The notes under the pieces: generated by a model
The model's input: only the letters and a program-made list of their open reading frames with translations
Told to the model about the DNA's origin: nothing
Database searches by the model: none
Shown here: in pieces, positions 30,974-42,842 of the stretch
How positions within the stretch are numbered: the stretch's first letter is position 1
Layout of the letters: the number at the start of each line of letters is the position of its first letter
Translations under genes and position numbers: made by a program
NCBI GenBank assembly: GCA_026770575.1
Contig: MU657186.1
Location: 81,672-145,671 of the forward strand
Length of the DNA stretch: 64,000 nt
Source: Pelagophyceae sp. CCMP2097
Lineage: Eukaryota; Sar; Pelagophyceae
Direction of reading: 5' to 3'

Positions 30974-32828
30974 TCAGAGCCCGCGGAGCTTTGGGAGGAG
31001 GTCGGCAAAGGCGGGCCGGCGCTGCGGGTCCGGGTGCATGGCCTTTGAGATGACGTCGACGTACTCGCCCGAGAAGGAAACGCCGCCGTGCGCGTGGTTG
31101 CGCGGGAAGCGCGGCGGCGCCGTCGGGGCCTCGCCAAAGGCGACGTGGAACATGGTCGCGCCGAAAGCGTAAACGTCCGCCGCAGCGTCGACGGCGCTCC
31201 CTTGGATCACGTGCCGCAGCTCCGGCGCGTGGTAGTCCGACATGGGCATCGAGTCCGCAAACGCCGACGCGGCCTAAAGGGCGAGCGGTTCTCATGAGTC
31301 GACGAAACCAGAAAGGCCCCCCTATCTGTTCTGAGACAGAAAGGGCCTCTGTTCTGAGACAGAAAGGGCCCTGCCGAGCCGCCGCGGGGGCAGCCAAGCA
31401 ACGCGCCTCGTCCGTCTCGAAGATTTCGGGCGAGTCGCGCGCGTGGCGGAGCCTTGCGAGGACGGGCTTGCCGTCTGGGCTGAGCAGAATCGAACGCGGG
31501 CAGACGTCCAAGTGCGCGACGTTGAGCTCGTGCAGGTGCCGCAGCGCCAGCGCCGTCCCGACGAAGAGGCGCGCCGCGCGGCTCTCGAGCCACGGGTTCT
31601 GCGGCGCCGCCTCGCCCCGCTCCTCCGCGACGCCTGACAGAGCGTCGGCCTGGACGCGCGAGGCGAGGCAGGAGACGCGTCTCGACAAAAAAATGCTCAC
31701 TCGACTTGTGCAAGTAGTCTCGGAGCGTGTCCATGACGCTGTGTTGGAAGAGCGGCCGGAGGAGGAGGACGGTCATGATCTTGTCCTCTCGCAGGATTTG
31801 CTGTGAAATCAAAGGCTGGACGAGGCGGACTTGCGAAAGCTTCTCTAAGATGGCAATTTCCCTCTTGACCGCGCGGACTTCCACCGCTTTGGTGCACGTG
31901 ATGATGCACAAATCGTACTCCACCGCGGCGTCGTCGGCGTCGCGCGCGAGGTACGATTCGCGGCCTCTTTCCTTGTCCAAGACGCGCCCGACCCAGACTC
32001 GCTTCGACCCAAATTCCACCATCTTCGACCCCATGGCCGACTGCAGATTGTTCTGCAGGATCGAATTCTGCATCGCTTCGTCGACCTTCTTCGCCGCCTG
32101 GACGGCAGCGACCTTGGCAAAGTCCAAACCTTTGCTTAAAAGCGACTTCATCCCTCCCAAACCCCTGCGCAGCGTCTCGCTCGCCTCCTCGAGCGTCGGG
32201 GCCGCGGGCTCGTCGCGCGGCCGAGGAGGCGGCTGCTGCGGCTGCTGCTGCTGCGGCTGGCGGCGGACGGGCCGTTCTTCCGAATCCGCCCTCGGGCGCG
32301 AGTAACCGTCGTCGTCGTCGTCGTCTTGGCCTTGGAAGTCGAGCTCGCCGTCGTCTTCGTCGTCGCCCGACGGCTTGTACGCGCTGGGCTGCTGCGCGGC
32401 CCTGGGTTCCGGCTGCGGCGCCGCGCGGCCGAACGAAGAGGCGCGGCCGCGGCCGCTTTCGTCAAACGACGACTTGCGGCCGCTTTCGTCGAACGACGAC
32501 TTGCGGATGGGCCCGTCGTACCGCGCCGGCGCGAGCTCCGTGAGCCGCACGAACAGCGTTTCGCATCGCGGCAGCGCGTCGTCGAGGCAAAGGACTTCAA
32601 AATCTGGCAGGAGCGCCACCTCCCAGTCGCCGCCGTAAAACGCCCGAGGCAGCGCCGCGAGCAGCGCGTCGACCGTCGTCGAATCGACCTCGACCTGCGA
32701 CGAGGCCTTTGAAGGAAGCCCCGAATTCCGACGAAGGACTTTTTTGCCATAAGGACGCCGCCGAAGAGGCGCACGGCGTTGTCGCCCCACTCCTCCTCGC
32801 CCGTGATGGTATAGACGACCCACGTCAT
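30974..32828 (-). CDS. GAK/AAK1-like protein with degenerate kinase domain (probable pseudokinase)
   Basis: Starts MTWVVYTITGEEEWGDNAVR at 32828, with a conserved short N-terminal region (VDALLAALPRAFYGGDWEVA, LPRCETLFVRLTELAP), an acidic and Gln/Pro-rich linker, then a kinase-like fold: VWVGRVLDKERGRESYLARD, DLCIITCTKAVEVRAVKREI, ALALRHLHELNVAHLDVCPR and a C-lobe ending DVYAFGATMFHVAFGEAP and RRPAFADLLPKLRGL. The HRDxKxxN loop reads HLDVCPRS, so the catalytic Lys and Asn positions are lost. No DFG is seen; the region reads LARLRHARDSP. YHAPELRHV keeps the APE. The layout resembles the NAK/GAK group that acts in clathrin traffic, but catalysis is unlikely. An intron at about 31276-31410 holds a perfect tandem duplication. 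Confidence 0.6.
31325..31370 (+). repeat. perfect 23-base tandem duplication in the pseudokinase intron
   Basis: Two identical units beginning TCTGTTCTGAGACAGAAAGG at 31325-31347 and 31348-31370; a partial third unit (CAGAAAGGCCC) precedes them. Confidence 0.85.
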
Positions 32829-32972
32829 GGTCGACGAACCGCAGGGAAGGCCGCCCAACACACGACTTCGTCCACCGCCCAAGACACGACTCGGACGTCG
32901 TCCACCGCCCAAGCACTCTGCGCTCGCTGAAAACACCAAGGCTCGTACGTTCACAACGAAAGGTCGGAGGAC

Positions 32973-35335
32973 ATGGGGAGGATATGGCCGTTCCCGGCCC
33001 TGCTGCTCTGGCTGGGGTGCTGCTCGGCGCGCAGGTTTGGGCTGCGGCTGAACGCGCGCGGCTTCGGCGCGCCGTCGGCGCTCGTCCCGGTTGGCGTCAC
33101 GAATGCTTCGAACGTTGATTTGCAAAGGAACATCCTGATTATGACCACCGCCAGCGTCCCCTGGCTCACGGGGACGGCCATCAACCCGCTCCTCCGCGCC
33201 GCATACCTCGCGCGGCAGCGCGACGACGGCGCCGTCACGTAAGACCGGCGTCCCGACGCCCGGCCGCGACTCGCGGGAGCGCGCACCGCCGTCGCGTGTA
33301 CGCTCGGCGCTAGGCTCTTCGTGCCCTGGGTCGACGCGGCGACGCAGCTGGCGCTGAAGTTCCCGACGACGTTTGCGACGCGCGGCGACCAAGCCGCTTA
33401 TGTGACGTGCGTAGATGCGCGCGGGGCTGCCTGTGGTGGGGACGCCGTCCCTATATGCGCGGTGCCTGTGGTGGGAACGCCTTTCGACGCGCGATCGCCA
33501 CGCAGCCCTTGCGACGACCCCCGCGGACAGGCGGTGGCTCGAGGAGACTGCGGAGATGCCCGACGCGGCGAGGAAGCTCAGGGTGGCGTTCTACGACGCC
33601 CATTATCACGCCGTCCAAGGGTCCATCTACTCAATGGGCGAGACCGTCGAGCTCCTCGACGGCAGCGGCAAGTTCGAACGGTAAGACGAATTCGCCACGC
33701 GGTGGACAAGACTCTCGGGGAGGTTTCGGAAAGATAGGCGACGTGGCAGGTACACGCACGAGGGCATCCTCGACGGCCAGATGTGGCACCCGGACGTCGT
33801 CGTCCTCGAGGAGTGAGGCTTTCGCCTCTCTGTCGATCCATGGAACTCGACAATTTCCGCAGGCCCGAACACTTGAACTGGTACGCCTACCGCGACGGTG
33901 CGTGGCTCGCCAGCTTCTCCAGGCGATGCATCCAAGGCAGTCGTCCTTCACTGTATGCTTTAGGCGACCGGTCGTCGTGGCGCGGCCAGTTCCCGCACGT
34001 GGTCGGAGTGGTCCATACAAATTATGTCCGCTACGCAGCAACCGAGCGTGTCTGCGGCGGCATCGTCGGTGCGTTTGCCTCCCGGGCCGTCCTCGAAGGC
34101 TGTCCTCGAAGAAGGAAGCGTCCTCTTTGAGATGGGCGTAGGCGAGATGTGCCAGCCCGTCGTGGGCCCTTTAAAGGCTCTGGCGGCGCTGCTCTTCGCC
34201 AAATGGATGTGCGCCGCGCACTGCCACCGAGTCATCAAGCTCAGCGGCGCTATCCCGAAGATGACGTGCGTTTCACCGCCTCTTGAGAGATATCCCCACA
34301 ATGATGTTAGGCGTCGCGAGTGCGAGGTTGTCTCAAACGTTCACGGCGTCCGTTCTCAGTTCCTGGAGATCGGCGACGCGGCGGCGGCGTCGCCGCTCAG
34401 GGCGTTTGCCGCGGGCGACGGTTCGAGGACGGCGGGGGCGTATTTCATTGGAAAAATGATTTGGCAAAAGGGCCTTGACCGCCTCGTCGACCTCCTCGCG
34501 CGGACGCAGCGCGACTTCGGCGGCGCGCTGCCCTCGGGCCAGTTCCACCTCGTCGGCGACGGCAACGACCGGCAAGCCATCGAAAAGGCCTTTGGCAAAA
34601 AAGGTAGTCTCCTGGGGGGCTTGTTCGACCCGGAGCGGGTGACGTCGAGGCGCCTCGACGTCGGTCGCACGGTCGCTTGGATGCGCGGCCGCTCGACGCT
34701 CGCCTGTAGGTATTGACGCGACGTTCCACGGCCGCCACGACCACGCGGCCCCGCTGTGCCAGAATTATCGCGTCCTCGTCAATCCGTCGCTGACAGAAGT
34801 CCTCTGCACGACTATCGCAGAGGCGCTGGCCATGGGCAAGTGGGTCATATTGGCGAAACACCCTTCCAACGCGTTCTTTTACCAATTCCCTTCATGCCTA
34901 GTTTTTGAAGACGAGGCCGAGTTCGTGCGGCACTACGCCCACGCGATGCGCCACGAGCCGCCAAAGCTCGACTCGGCGCTCAGACATGTCCTGACGTGGG
35001 ACGCGGCGACGAGGCGGTTCTGCGACGCGGCGGCGATCTCGCTCAGGGACGCGCCGCGCACGCTCGGCCCGTTGCAGCGCCTCGCCGCGTTCCTCCACGT
35101 CCGTCTCGGCCGCGGCCTGGGCGGCGACGCCATCCGGTCCGTCGCCGGCGCGGGGCTGACGGTGGGGCCCCAGGCCGCCTTTGTGAAGCGCAAGCGGCGG
35201 CAAGAGGCGCGCGACGCCGCAGAAAAGCTCGTCGCGCAAAACGAAGCAAGCGGGCCGGCCGAGGCGCCCGTCGAGCTGGACCGCCTCGCGGAACCACTGC
35301 CCGACGAGATTGCGACGGCGGGCCTCCGATCATAG
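32973..35335 (+). CDS. DGD1: digalactosyldiacylglycerol synthase (DGDG synthase, GT4)
   Basis: The gene starts MGRIWPFPALLLWLGCCSAR, a signal peptide with basic transit-like sequence after it, fitting plastid envelope delivery. Family landmarks appear in order: NILIMTTASVPWLTGTAINP, LFVPWV, EGILDGQMWHPDVVVLEEPE, HLNWYAYRDG, QFPHVVGVVHTNYVRYA, CHRVIKLSGA, CEVVSNVHGVRSQFLEIGD, GAYFIGKMIWQKGLDRLVDL, FHGRHDHAAPLCQNYRVLVN and PSLTEVLCTTIAEALAMGKW followed by HPSNAFF. The enzyme adds galactose from UDP-galactose to MGDG in plastid membranes. About ten exons; the intron 33239-33313 is certain. Another, near 33411-33530, carries a duplicated CTGCCTGTGGTGGG unit. The C-terminal 100 residues after the catalytic domain are Ala/Arg-rich. 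Confidence 0.9.
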
Positions 35336-35527
35336 GGCGACGCGGCGGCCGCGAAGGCTCTGCGCGACGCCGCAAGGCTCGTGTCGAGTCCCCGAGCGGA
35401 GGCAGCGCACCACGCGCCCCGCCATTTTAGTTTCCCCGCGTCTGTGCGTCGCTGGGCTTAACGCAACTTTCTTTTCGAAGTCTGCCCGCGTGGAGGGTAG
35501 TCGAACACGGAAGGTCAGCTGTATGTG

Positions 35528-38500
35528 TTAAGAATCAAAGTCCCAGACGGGTTGCGCGAGGCACTTTTGCGAGAAGATGCCGACGCTCCCCGGCGCCTCG
35601 TCGGCCGCGGGCTGTAGGTGCTTGAGCACGTCAAAGGGGCACGCGACACCGGGCCTCTCGAAGAAGACGACGGCGCGCGTCCCTTCGCCCTTCTTCACGA
35701 CGGCGCCAGTGTCTCCGACGACGATCAACTCGTACGCGACGGTGGCGCGGACGCGGTCGCCTTTGCGCAGCGCTGACCCGGACCCGGGGCAGACGGGCTG
35801 CGGCTGCAGCGTCTCCACGTGGAGGTGCACGCTCCTCGCGCCGCAGCGGACAACAACAAAACCCTCGGCGGCGCACTTGCCCGAGATGACGCCCACGGTG
35901 CCGCGCTTGACGGCCTTTACTACGCCGCCGTCGGCCGTGGTGACGTTTGCGCACTTGCACTTTGTCGAGACGGCGTCGCCTTTGCACAGCAGCGCCAGCG
36001 CGCCCCAGAGCGGCGCTGTTAAGAGTTGAGACTTGGTGCTAAAGGCAAACGCCGGTGCCGAGGCCGAGTCGATGCCAGAGGCCGTAAAGTCGACCCACAA
36101 ACGATCCGCGCTCGACTCCAGCAGCGCCGCCGCGTTGGGCCCCGCGACGACGCCGAGCGCCCCGACCTTGACTCCTTCGAAGGCGACCAAAGCGCGCACG
36201 GTGTCGCTCTTGCAATGCTCCAAACCGGAAATGAGGGGCGCGTGCCGTACCTCATCCCCCGCGCGGAACGCAAAAGTCCCGGACCCGTCGGCCATCGCGA
36301 CCATGATGTACGTCGCGTCTTCGCGGCGGCGGCCGTCGTCGTCGTCGTCGTCAAAGGCGTCTGGCGCGGCGCCGGGTGGCCGCGCGTAGTCCGCCAGGGT
36401 GCAGACTAGGGCCCCGCGCGCACCCGCGGGCTGGTCGTGGCGCGCGACTCTTCGGGCGAGCTCGACGGCGTCGCCGCGGCAAAAATCACCAAAGACGGGC
36501 GCGGGCAGCACGACTTGGGCGACACTGGCCGTCATGAGCAACGTTGGGAACTCGACGAGGACGGGGTAAATGGTCTCGGCGGAATCCTTCGCCGGCGGAA
36601 TCCTTCGCACCAACTTCTTCACTTTCCCAAAGTCGCCTCTCTTCACAGACTTCCAATCCATCGTTGCATAGACGACGTCGCCGGGCTTGAGCTGCCAGCA
36701 CGCGGGCAGCTGCAGCAGCTCGCCGCGCAGCTTTCTCGACAACTTGGCCAAAGTGCGCGCGACGTCGTCCCCGGCCGCCGTGCCGCGCGCGACGAGGGCC
36801 GAAACGGCGGAGACGCCGTTGCGCAGCGTCGGCGCTAGCAGAGCGTCGGCCACGGCGGGGCCACGGCGCCGCCGAGCATGTGCTCCAGGAGCCACGCCAC
36901 GGAAGCCGCGTCCGCCTGCGCCACGGACCCCATCAAGGCAGACACCGCAGACGCCCTAGAGGCAACGAGCAGCGCGACGACGGCCAGACACTCGGCGCCG
37001 GGCGCCACGTCAGACGCGCTCTTCTTCTCGGGCGCGGCCGCCTTCCCCCCTCCCGCCTTTTGGCGCGGCGTCGGACCCGAGCGCGCGCTTCAGGACCCAG
37101 CTGAGCGCGGTCATGCCGTCGCTGTCTGCAAAGTCGACGTGCGCCTTGAAATCGACGAGTAAAGCGGCGTCGGGCAAATCGGCGCAGTACGCCGCCGCCG
37201 AGAGCGCGCTCGTGCCGTCCGCCGATGCAGATTCCGGGTCGGCAAAGTCCTTGAGGAGCCTGCGCATGGCCAGGGCATCGCCGTCCGCGGCGTGGTCCAC
37301 TAACTGTCGTGAGTTCTTCAGCAAGCCGGGCAGGATGGCGTCGATGATCGCCCTCGCTTCTGCGATTTGCTTCGGGCCGCAGAATTGGGCCAGCTTCGAG
37401 ATGGCGCGGACCTTTGCCTCTGGAGGCCGCGTCCAAAGAAAAAGATAGCCGGAGACAAGCGCCGTCAGGCCGCGGCGGTTCTTGATCGTAGTTTCCGGCG
37501 ACCCGAGGTCCAGCAGAGCCCAGACGGCGCGCTCGTGGCCTAGAGAGGCGGTCACGGTATGCCGCGGCTCGGTCGTTTGGGCCCCGGCAAAGGTCCGGGT
37601 ATTCCTCCGATAACGACGTGGCTCCCGGGCCTCCGGCGGCGGCACAGTGGAGGGCCGTGTCGCCGGCTTCGTCCTGCGCGTCCGCCGACGCGCCGTGCTG
37701 CAGCAGAGACGCGACGATCTCGGCGAAGCCCTGCTTCGCAGCCGCGTGCAGCAGCGTCCTGCCGAGGTGCGTCGGCCGCGGCGTTCCAAGACGGGTGCTC
37801 GTCGGCGCGGAGCAGGTTGCCCAGAAGCGCCCGCGTCGAGTCGGGCGCGTCGCGCGCGTGAAAGCAACTCCACTCCAGCGCGTCGACGCATCTCTCCAGC
37901 GAGCCGCAGGCCACAGCCGCCTGCAGCTCGCGCAGGACCTCAAAGTCGCGGTGCCCCGTCGTCGCCTTGGCGCGCAGGAACGGGACCGTGCTGAGCTGCA
38001 GTTCGCATAGATGGTTCTGGAATTTGACGACCAGTTGCATGTCGCGGTATTCACCGAGCGGGGCCTGGTAGCGGTCGTTGAGTTCGACGACGTCCTCGCC
38101 GAACAGGTCCACGACGGCCTCGAGGCCGGAATACATGGCCGAGACCGTGTCGTACTCAAAAGTCGCGCGGACGAGGTCCGTGAGGCGGTAGTACGCAATC
38201 GCGTCACCATCGGCGTCGCGGTACCTAGCGTGAGGATGCACGAGCGTCTTTCCCGCGCCCCCTCGCCCTCTGACGCCGCCCCAAGACAGTACCCGCCCCC
38301 CCGACGGTATGTGCTTCGTCGGGTTGCCAGGCGCGGCAGCGTGCTTGAACATGGCCTTCATGCGCGCTCGGAGCTCGCCCTTGACGCGCGGCACGACGGC
38401 GACGGCTTTCGTCTTCTCCGCGAGGCTCCGGACGAGCGCGTCAAAGGCACCGTAGACGGCGTTGGCCGCGGCGTACAGCGCCTCGAGGCCGTCGACGTAG

Positions 38501-38730
38501 GGCTGGTTGACGAGCTTTGTGGAGAACGCCGTCCGGTCTCGGAAGTCGCCCGGGAGGAGGAGGCGCAACTCCGTATCCAGCGCGTCGTCCGTCGTCCGTT
38601 TGAGCAGCGCCGCCGACGTGGCGGCGAAACGGTCCAGCTCCGCCTGGCCGCCGAGCGACGCAAACGCCGCCGCGTACGTGAGCTGCTCCGCGGGCTCCGC
38701 CTCGACGGCCGCCGCAGCCACGGAAACGGC
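35528..38730 (-). CDS. RelA/SpoT-like domain plus ankyrin repeats plus repeated beta-rich tail
   Basis: The 5' exon (acceptor at 38731) encodes AVSVAAAAVEAEPAEQLTYA and a domain with YYRLTDLVRATFEYDTVSAM, DRYQAPLGEYRDMQLVVKFQ and NHLCELQLSTVPFLRAKATT. That pattern (DxVR, YRD, E-L-Q) resembles the RelA/SpoT nucleotidyltransferase fold known fused to ankyrins in protists. Ankyrin repeats follow (GRTLLHAAAKQGFAEIVASL, DEAGDTALHCAAAGG, DGTSALSAAAYCADLPDAAL, DSDGMTALSWVLKR). The next open frame, 35528-36895, has no ATG and continues the same protein after a slip at a G-run near 37055. It contains repeated SH3-like blocks (LKPGDVVYATMDWKSVKRGD, LRKGDRVRATVAYELIVVGD). I infer one gene of about 1,000 aa; two genes are possible. 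A plausible upstream exon (MRAANAVLGHDDALLDRLVS, 38978-39105) does not join in phase. Confidence 0.6.
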
Positions 38731-39712
38731 CTAGCGGCGTGGCCGTCGACTCGCGCACCGCGGGTCCGCCGCGTGCGTCGACGCATCACCTGCACGCCGT
38801 CTCGTGTGTCGTCTTGCGTGCCGCCCGGCACCACCGCGGCCACCACGGCCGGCGACTCTGCACGAGCGGGCGGCGACGCGCTCTGGAGCCTACCAAGCGG
38901 CGTGCCACCGCCCGCGCGCTAGGCGAGCCACCGCGCCGCGCGCGCTCGGCGTGCCACCGCGCCGACCGGAGACGCACTGAAAGACGGCTGATTCGAGACT
39001 TCGGAGCCTCTGCAAGAACTGTGCTTCAAAGGCTCCCACCTTGGCCGAAACGAGCCGGTCCAAGAGCGCGTCGTCGTGGCCCAGCACCGCGTTGGCCGCC
39101 CGCATCCACCCGCGGCGTGCCACGCTCCGGAGGCGGGGACCGCGCCTTCCACTCGGACAACGCGTTGCGGCGCGTATCTGAAACTTCCGAGAACATCTCG
39201 CCAAAGAATCACGGCCCAAAGCGCGGGGGCTCATCACAGGCTGGCCCCTTGGGCTCGTCCCGAGGCCGCAGGGTGTCGTGAGGTCCCACACGGGTGCCCA
39301 TGCGGCAGCTCTGGTCTGATTTGAGAGTCACCGAATCCGGGACGCTCGTTTGTGCCGGCGCGGAGGCTTGACCCGGAAGCTTGGTCCCTGCTCGGGGCTT
39401 TGCTGGCGTGCTGGCACTGGTTGTGTCGAATTTCGATTTTCAAACTGAATAATGGTGCGTGAAAATCGAACCGTCCTTGCTTGCTTAACCGTCCTCAATT
39501 CAAAATCTGCTTTCAAAAGACTCCCTCGTCGCGGGCGCGGTTGAGCCTCGCCGGCGCCGGTCCATTGCCCTTCGCCCGTCGCTAAGCGAGCCGCCTCGAT
39601 CGGCCCCCGCGCGCGGCCCCAGGAAGCCGGGCCCGCTGAAGGGTGCCTGCTTCGAACCTCACCATCGGCCTAACGCATTTTCAAATCCGGCCGAAGCGCA
39701 AGGCCGGAGACC
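38731..39712. other. intergenic stretch with one possible exon
   Basis: The minus strand 38978-39105 reads MRAANAVLGHDDALLDRLVS, AKVGAFEAQFLQRLRSLESA and ends at a good GTGCGT donor, so it may be a first exon of the RelA/SpoT-ankyrin gene. The rest, including the AT-richer part 39330-39530, shows nothing coding. Confidence 0.35.
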
Positions 39713-41350
39713 ATGACCTACGAGGAGGACGACCGCGCCGTCAAGGGCGCCTGGCGCGAAGAGGTGCGCGCCGCGCACTTTTCAAAAGCCGCTTTGGTGG
39801 CGGACGCCGTGGAGCAAATGGCCCTCGCCGCCGCCTCGTAGTGTTCAAACCCCGGCGCTGCGTAGGAGGACGAAAAGGTCATCGAGCTCGTGCGGCAGCA
39901 CGGTGCGCCACCCGCCCGCGTGCCTTGAAGCGGGGGCCTTTCCGAATCGACGTTGTTGGGCAAGCGCGGCCCCGCCCCTTTGGTGTCTTTCTCGATCTGA
40001 CGACCCCTTGTAGGCGCGAAGAAGTGGTCGATGATCGCGTCGCACCTGCCCGGCCGCATCGGCAAGCAATGCCGCGAGCGCTGGCACAACCACTTGAACC
40101 CCGAGATTTCGAAACTCCCCTGGACGGAGCAAGAGGACCGCACCATCCTAGAGGCGCACGCGCGCGTCGGCAACAAGTGGGCCGAAATCGCCTCCAGACT
40201 CCCGGGCCGCACCGACAACGCCATCAAGAACCACTGGAACTCGTCGATGAAGCGCAAGGTCCGTCTTGGACGATGCACGCTACTTTGCAGAGACAGGGTT
40301 CGCAAAACCCGTTGCGGAGTCTCTCTGAAGACCTCTCTTCAACAACACGCTCTCTAGGTGCAAAAGTACCTGCAGGCGCGGGGCCACGACGACAAGCCCG
40401 GGGCGGACCAGCGCTTTGACTTGCACGGCGACATCGACGGCGCCCTCGAGGCCCTCCGCGCCAAGGAGGCCACGGCCGCAAAGGCGCCGCGCCACGGCCA
40501 GCAACCGCAGCGGCACCACCACGGCGGCCACCACGCCGCGCAACCGCGCGACGGCGACGCCGCCTCGACGCGCGCCTCGGCCGGCGCGACGCGACGCACG
40601 TCCACCGTGACGCCGCCCGTCGCCGAGGACGAGGACGACGAGGACGAGGACGACGAGGACGACGATGACGACGACGACGACGACGACGAGTCTGCGGCGC
40701 CGCCGCCGCCGCCGCTGCGGACATCGTCGCGGAGAGTCTCCACGGACGCCGCCGTCGCGCCCGCCGAGGCGCCAAAGGCGCAGCCCGCGCGCGGCGTCAA
40801 GCGGCCGCGCGCGGCGTCGGCGGGCAAGAAGGCGCGCGAATCGTTGCCGCCGGCGAGCCCCGCGGCGGCGCCGACTCGAGTGTCGTCTTCCGTGCGCAAG
40901 CAGCCGCCCTTCGTGCCGCAGCGGCCAATCGTCATGACAAAGGCGGAGCTGCGGCGCGCGGCCGACTTGTCCGGCGTCGAGGCGGCGCCGCTCCGGCCGC
41001 GGCCGCTGAGCCACGCGATGACGCCCTCTCATTCGCGGTCGAACTCGAATTCGAATTCCAACTCGAGCGCCCCGCCCCCATCATCGCCGCTCTCAAGCCT
41101 CGCCGCGGCGGCCGCGTCTGCGACGGAGCTGGATGACCTCTTTGGGTCGCCCTTTAGGGACCTAGACCTCTCCCGGTCCAACCTCCTCGCGACGCCGGAC
41201 CGGCCTCGCCTCGAACGCAAAGGCGGCCTGCTCAGCAGCGCGCGGCAGCCGCAGTCCTGCGACTTCTCGCCGCTCTTCTCGCTCTCCGCGCCCTGCTTCT
41301 CGCCGACGGCGGCGTCGCCGCACCGGTCCCACAAGATGCCGCTCATCTGA
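39713..41350 (+). CDS. R2R3-MYB transcription factor
   Basis: Four exons (39713-39763, 39866-39902, 40014-40258, 40358-41350) join in phase. Residues 1-115 form two MYB repeats: [20 protein letters not shown] plus [20 protein letters not shown] and ERWHNHLNP (R2), then [20 protein letters not shown] plus [20 protein letters not shown] and WNSSMKRK (R3). All spaced Trp are present in R2 and R3, with the usual R3 DNA-contact helix DNAIKNHW. A long C-terminal part follows, with a run of about 24 Asp/Glu (40624-40689), Ala/Pro-rich basic stretches and a (NS)n run. It should bind MYB-type promoter sites in the nucleus. Target genes are unknown. Confidence 0.9.
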
Positions 41351-41577
41351 AGCCGCGCAACATCCCCGACGAGGGAGCCTCTGAAAGAGGCGCATAACAA
41401 CGAGGCCGCACGCGGCATGTCGAACGAGATGACGCATTTTCAACGAGACACCCGGCGACGGGCGGGGCCCCATAGAGGCCCGCCATCGCATTGAGGCTTT
41501 ATAATTTAGAGCCGGATCCTATGTAATATCGACTCCGGCGGCGGGATCGACCAGAGACCCCCGACGTGGCTTATCCA

Positions 41578-42842
41578 TTAGAGTTCGGCGTTTGGTGCGA
41601 CGATAGACGGGTTGAATGTGTCCCAATTCGCGACGTCGTTGTGCGAGTGCGTAAAACCAGCGGCGCGCTCGGCAGCGACGATTTTCGACGACCGGTACGC
41701 AATAACATAAGTCCGCCTTCGGAAAGTCGGATGGGCGTTGCCGCTGGACCCGTGGACGACCCATTCGTCGTGCAGCGTGACTCCACCTCGCTTCACGGGC
41801 GCAAACTCGAAAACTTCCGTGGCCTCGTCGACGTTTGCGACGACGGCGTGCGCCTCGCTGCGGCCGCCGGCGACCAAAGGCCGGTGCGGCCTTAGCGCTT
41901 TGGCCTTGTTGGACTCGGGCAGGAACTTGAGGCAGCCATTCTCAGGGGTTTCATCGTCAATCGCCTACGTCCTTCTTTTTGGGGGTCCTTGCAATCGTCT
42001 CTCGGAGAAGGTCCCTCGTGCCCCGGGCGCCGGCTCTCGCGAGCGTGGCGGTGACGGTGCGCGTGTCGTTGGCCGTTAGAGCCGCGGGGGGCCAGTACGC
42101 CATGTCCTGATGCCTACATTTTCCACCCTCGACCCCACCCAGCGCCAACACATGCAGCGCGACCACTCGAAACGCCTCGTCCAACGAAAGCGTATCACCA
42201 GCTGAGACTCACCAGCTGAAGACGGCGCGTTCCTGGCCCGGTCGCTTGTCCAGCAGCTGGTCGTAGTCCTGGACGAGGTCGGCGTCCGGGTAGATCTGCC
42301 GCGCGAGCCGCAAGGCCACGCGCTCCCAGACCTACGACGGCATCTTGGTGGCTCCGTCCCGTGTTTGGCGCTGCACGTGCCCCGCGCCTCTGATGCCGCT
42401 CCGTTTCCGTCTTCGGGCGCGGCAAGTGGGCGTTGTTTCGGAGGGGCGGGTGGTATTTGTGCGGGAGCATGGCGTTGACGATTCGCCAGTCTTGGAAGGG
42501 CGTGCTGAAAGGTTGCGACATGTCCGTAAAGTCATTCGCCATTTCAGCCTGCAGGCCAGGCACGCGGTTGTCCACGACGTCGTCGAAGTGCGCCTAAAGC
42601 ACGACGTCGATTCGAGGAGGCGTCGCAGAGGAGGAGCCGCGGAGGAGCTTAAGCACGCGTCGCCTCTGCGCCCGACGCACTTCGATAGAGCGGACTTCGT
42701 CCTCGGTGAGCACGTTTTCCAGGACGACGAGGCCGCGGTCGCGGAAGGCCGCCGCCTCGGCCGCGGTCACGTCGACGACGTCGCCGCTGCGCGCGCGCCC
42801 AAGCGCGAGGCAGCCCATCGAGGCCAACAAACAAGGACGCAT
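41578..42842 (-). CDS. PhyH (phytanoyl-CoA dioxygenase) family oxygenase
   Basis: From ATG 42842 the protein starts MRPCLLASMGCLALGRARSG, a possible signal sequence, then AAFRDRGLVVLENVLTEDEV, the standard PhyH N-terminus. Further exons give RVPGLQAEMANDFTDMSQPF, WHQDMAYWPP with the Fe-binding HxD, then GGVTLHDEWVVHGSSGNAHP with the distal His, and RRTYVIAYRS near the end (2-oxoglutarate-binding Arg). The enzyme class hydroxylates substrates with Fe(II), O2 and 2-oxoglutarate. The substrate cannot be told; members of this architecture act on lipids or small metabolites. At least four exons; junctions near 42215 and 42105 fit WHQDMAYWP. Confidence 0.8.

Noticed and set aside
40280..41032. Minus-strand frame rich in Val/Arg opposite the MYB gene
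   Set aside because: Mirror of the Asp/Glu run and Ala/Pro-rich C-terminus of the MYB factor; the MYB repeats and splice sites fix the plus strand.
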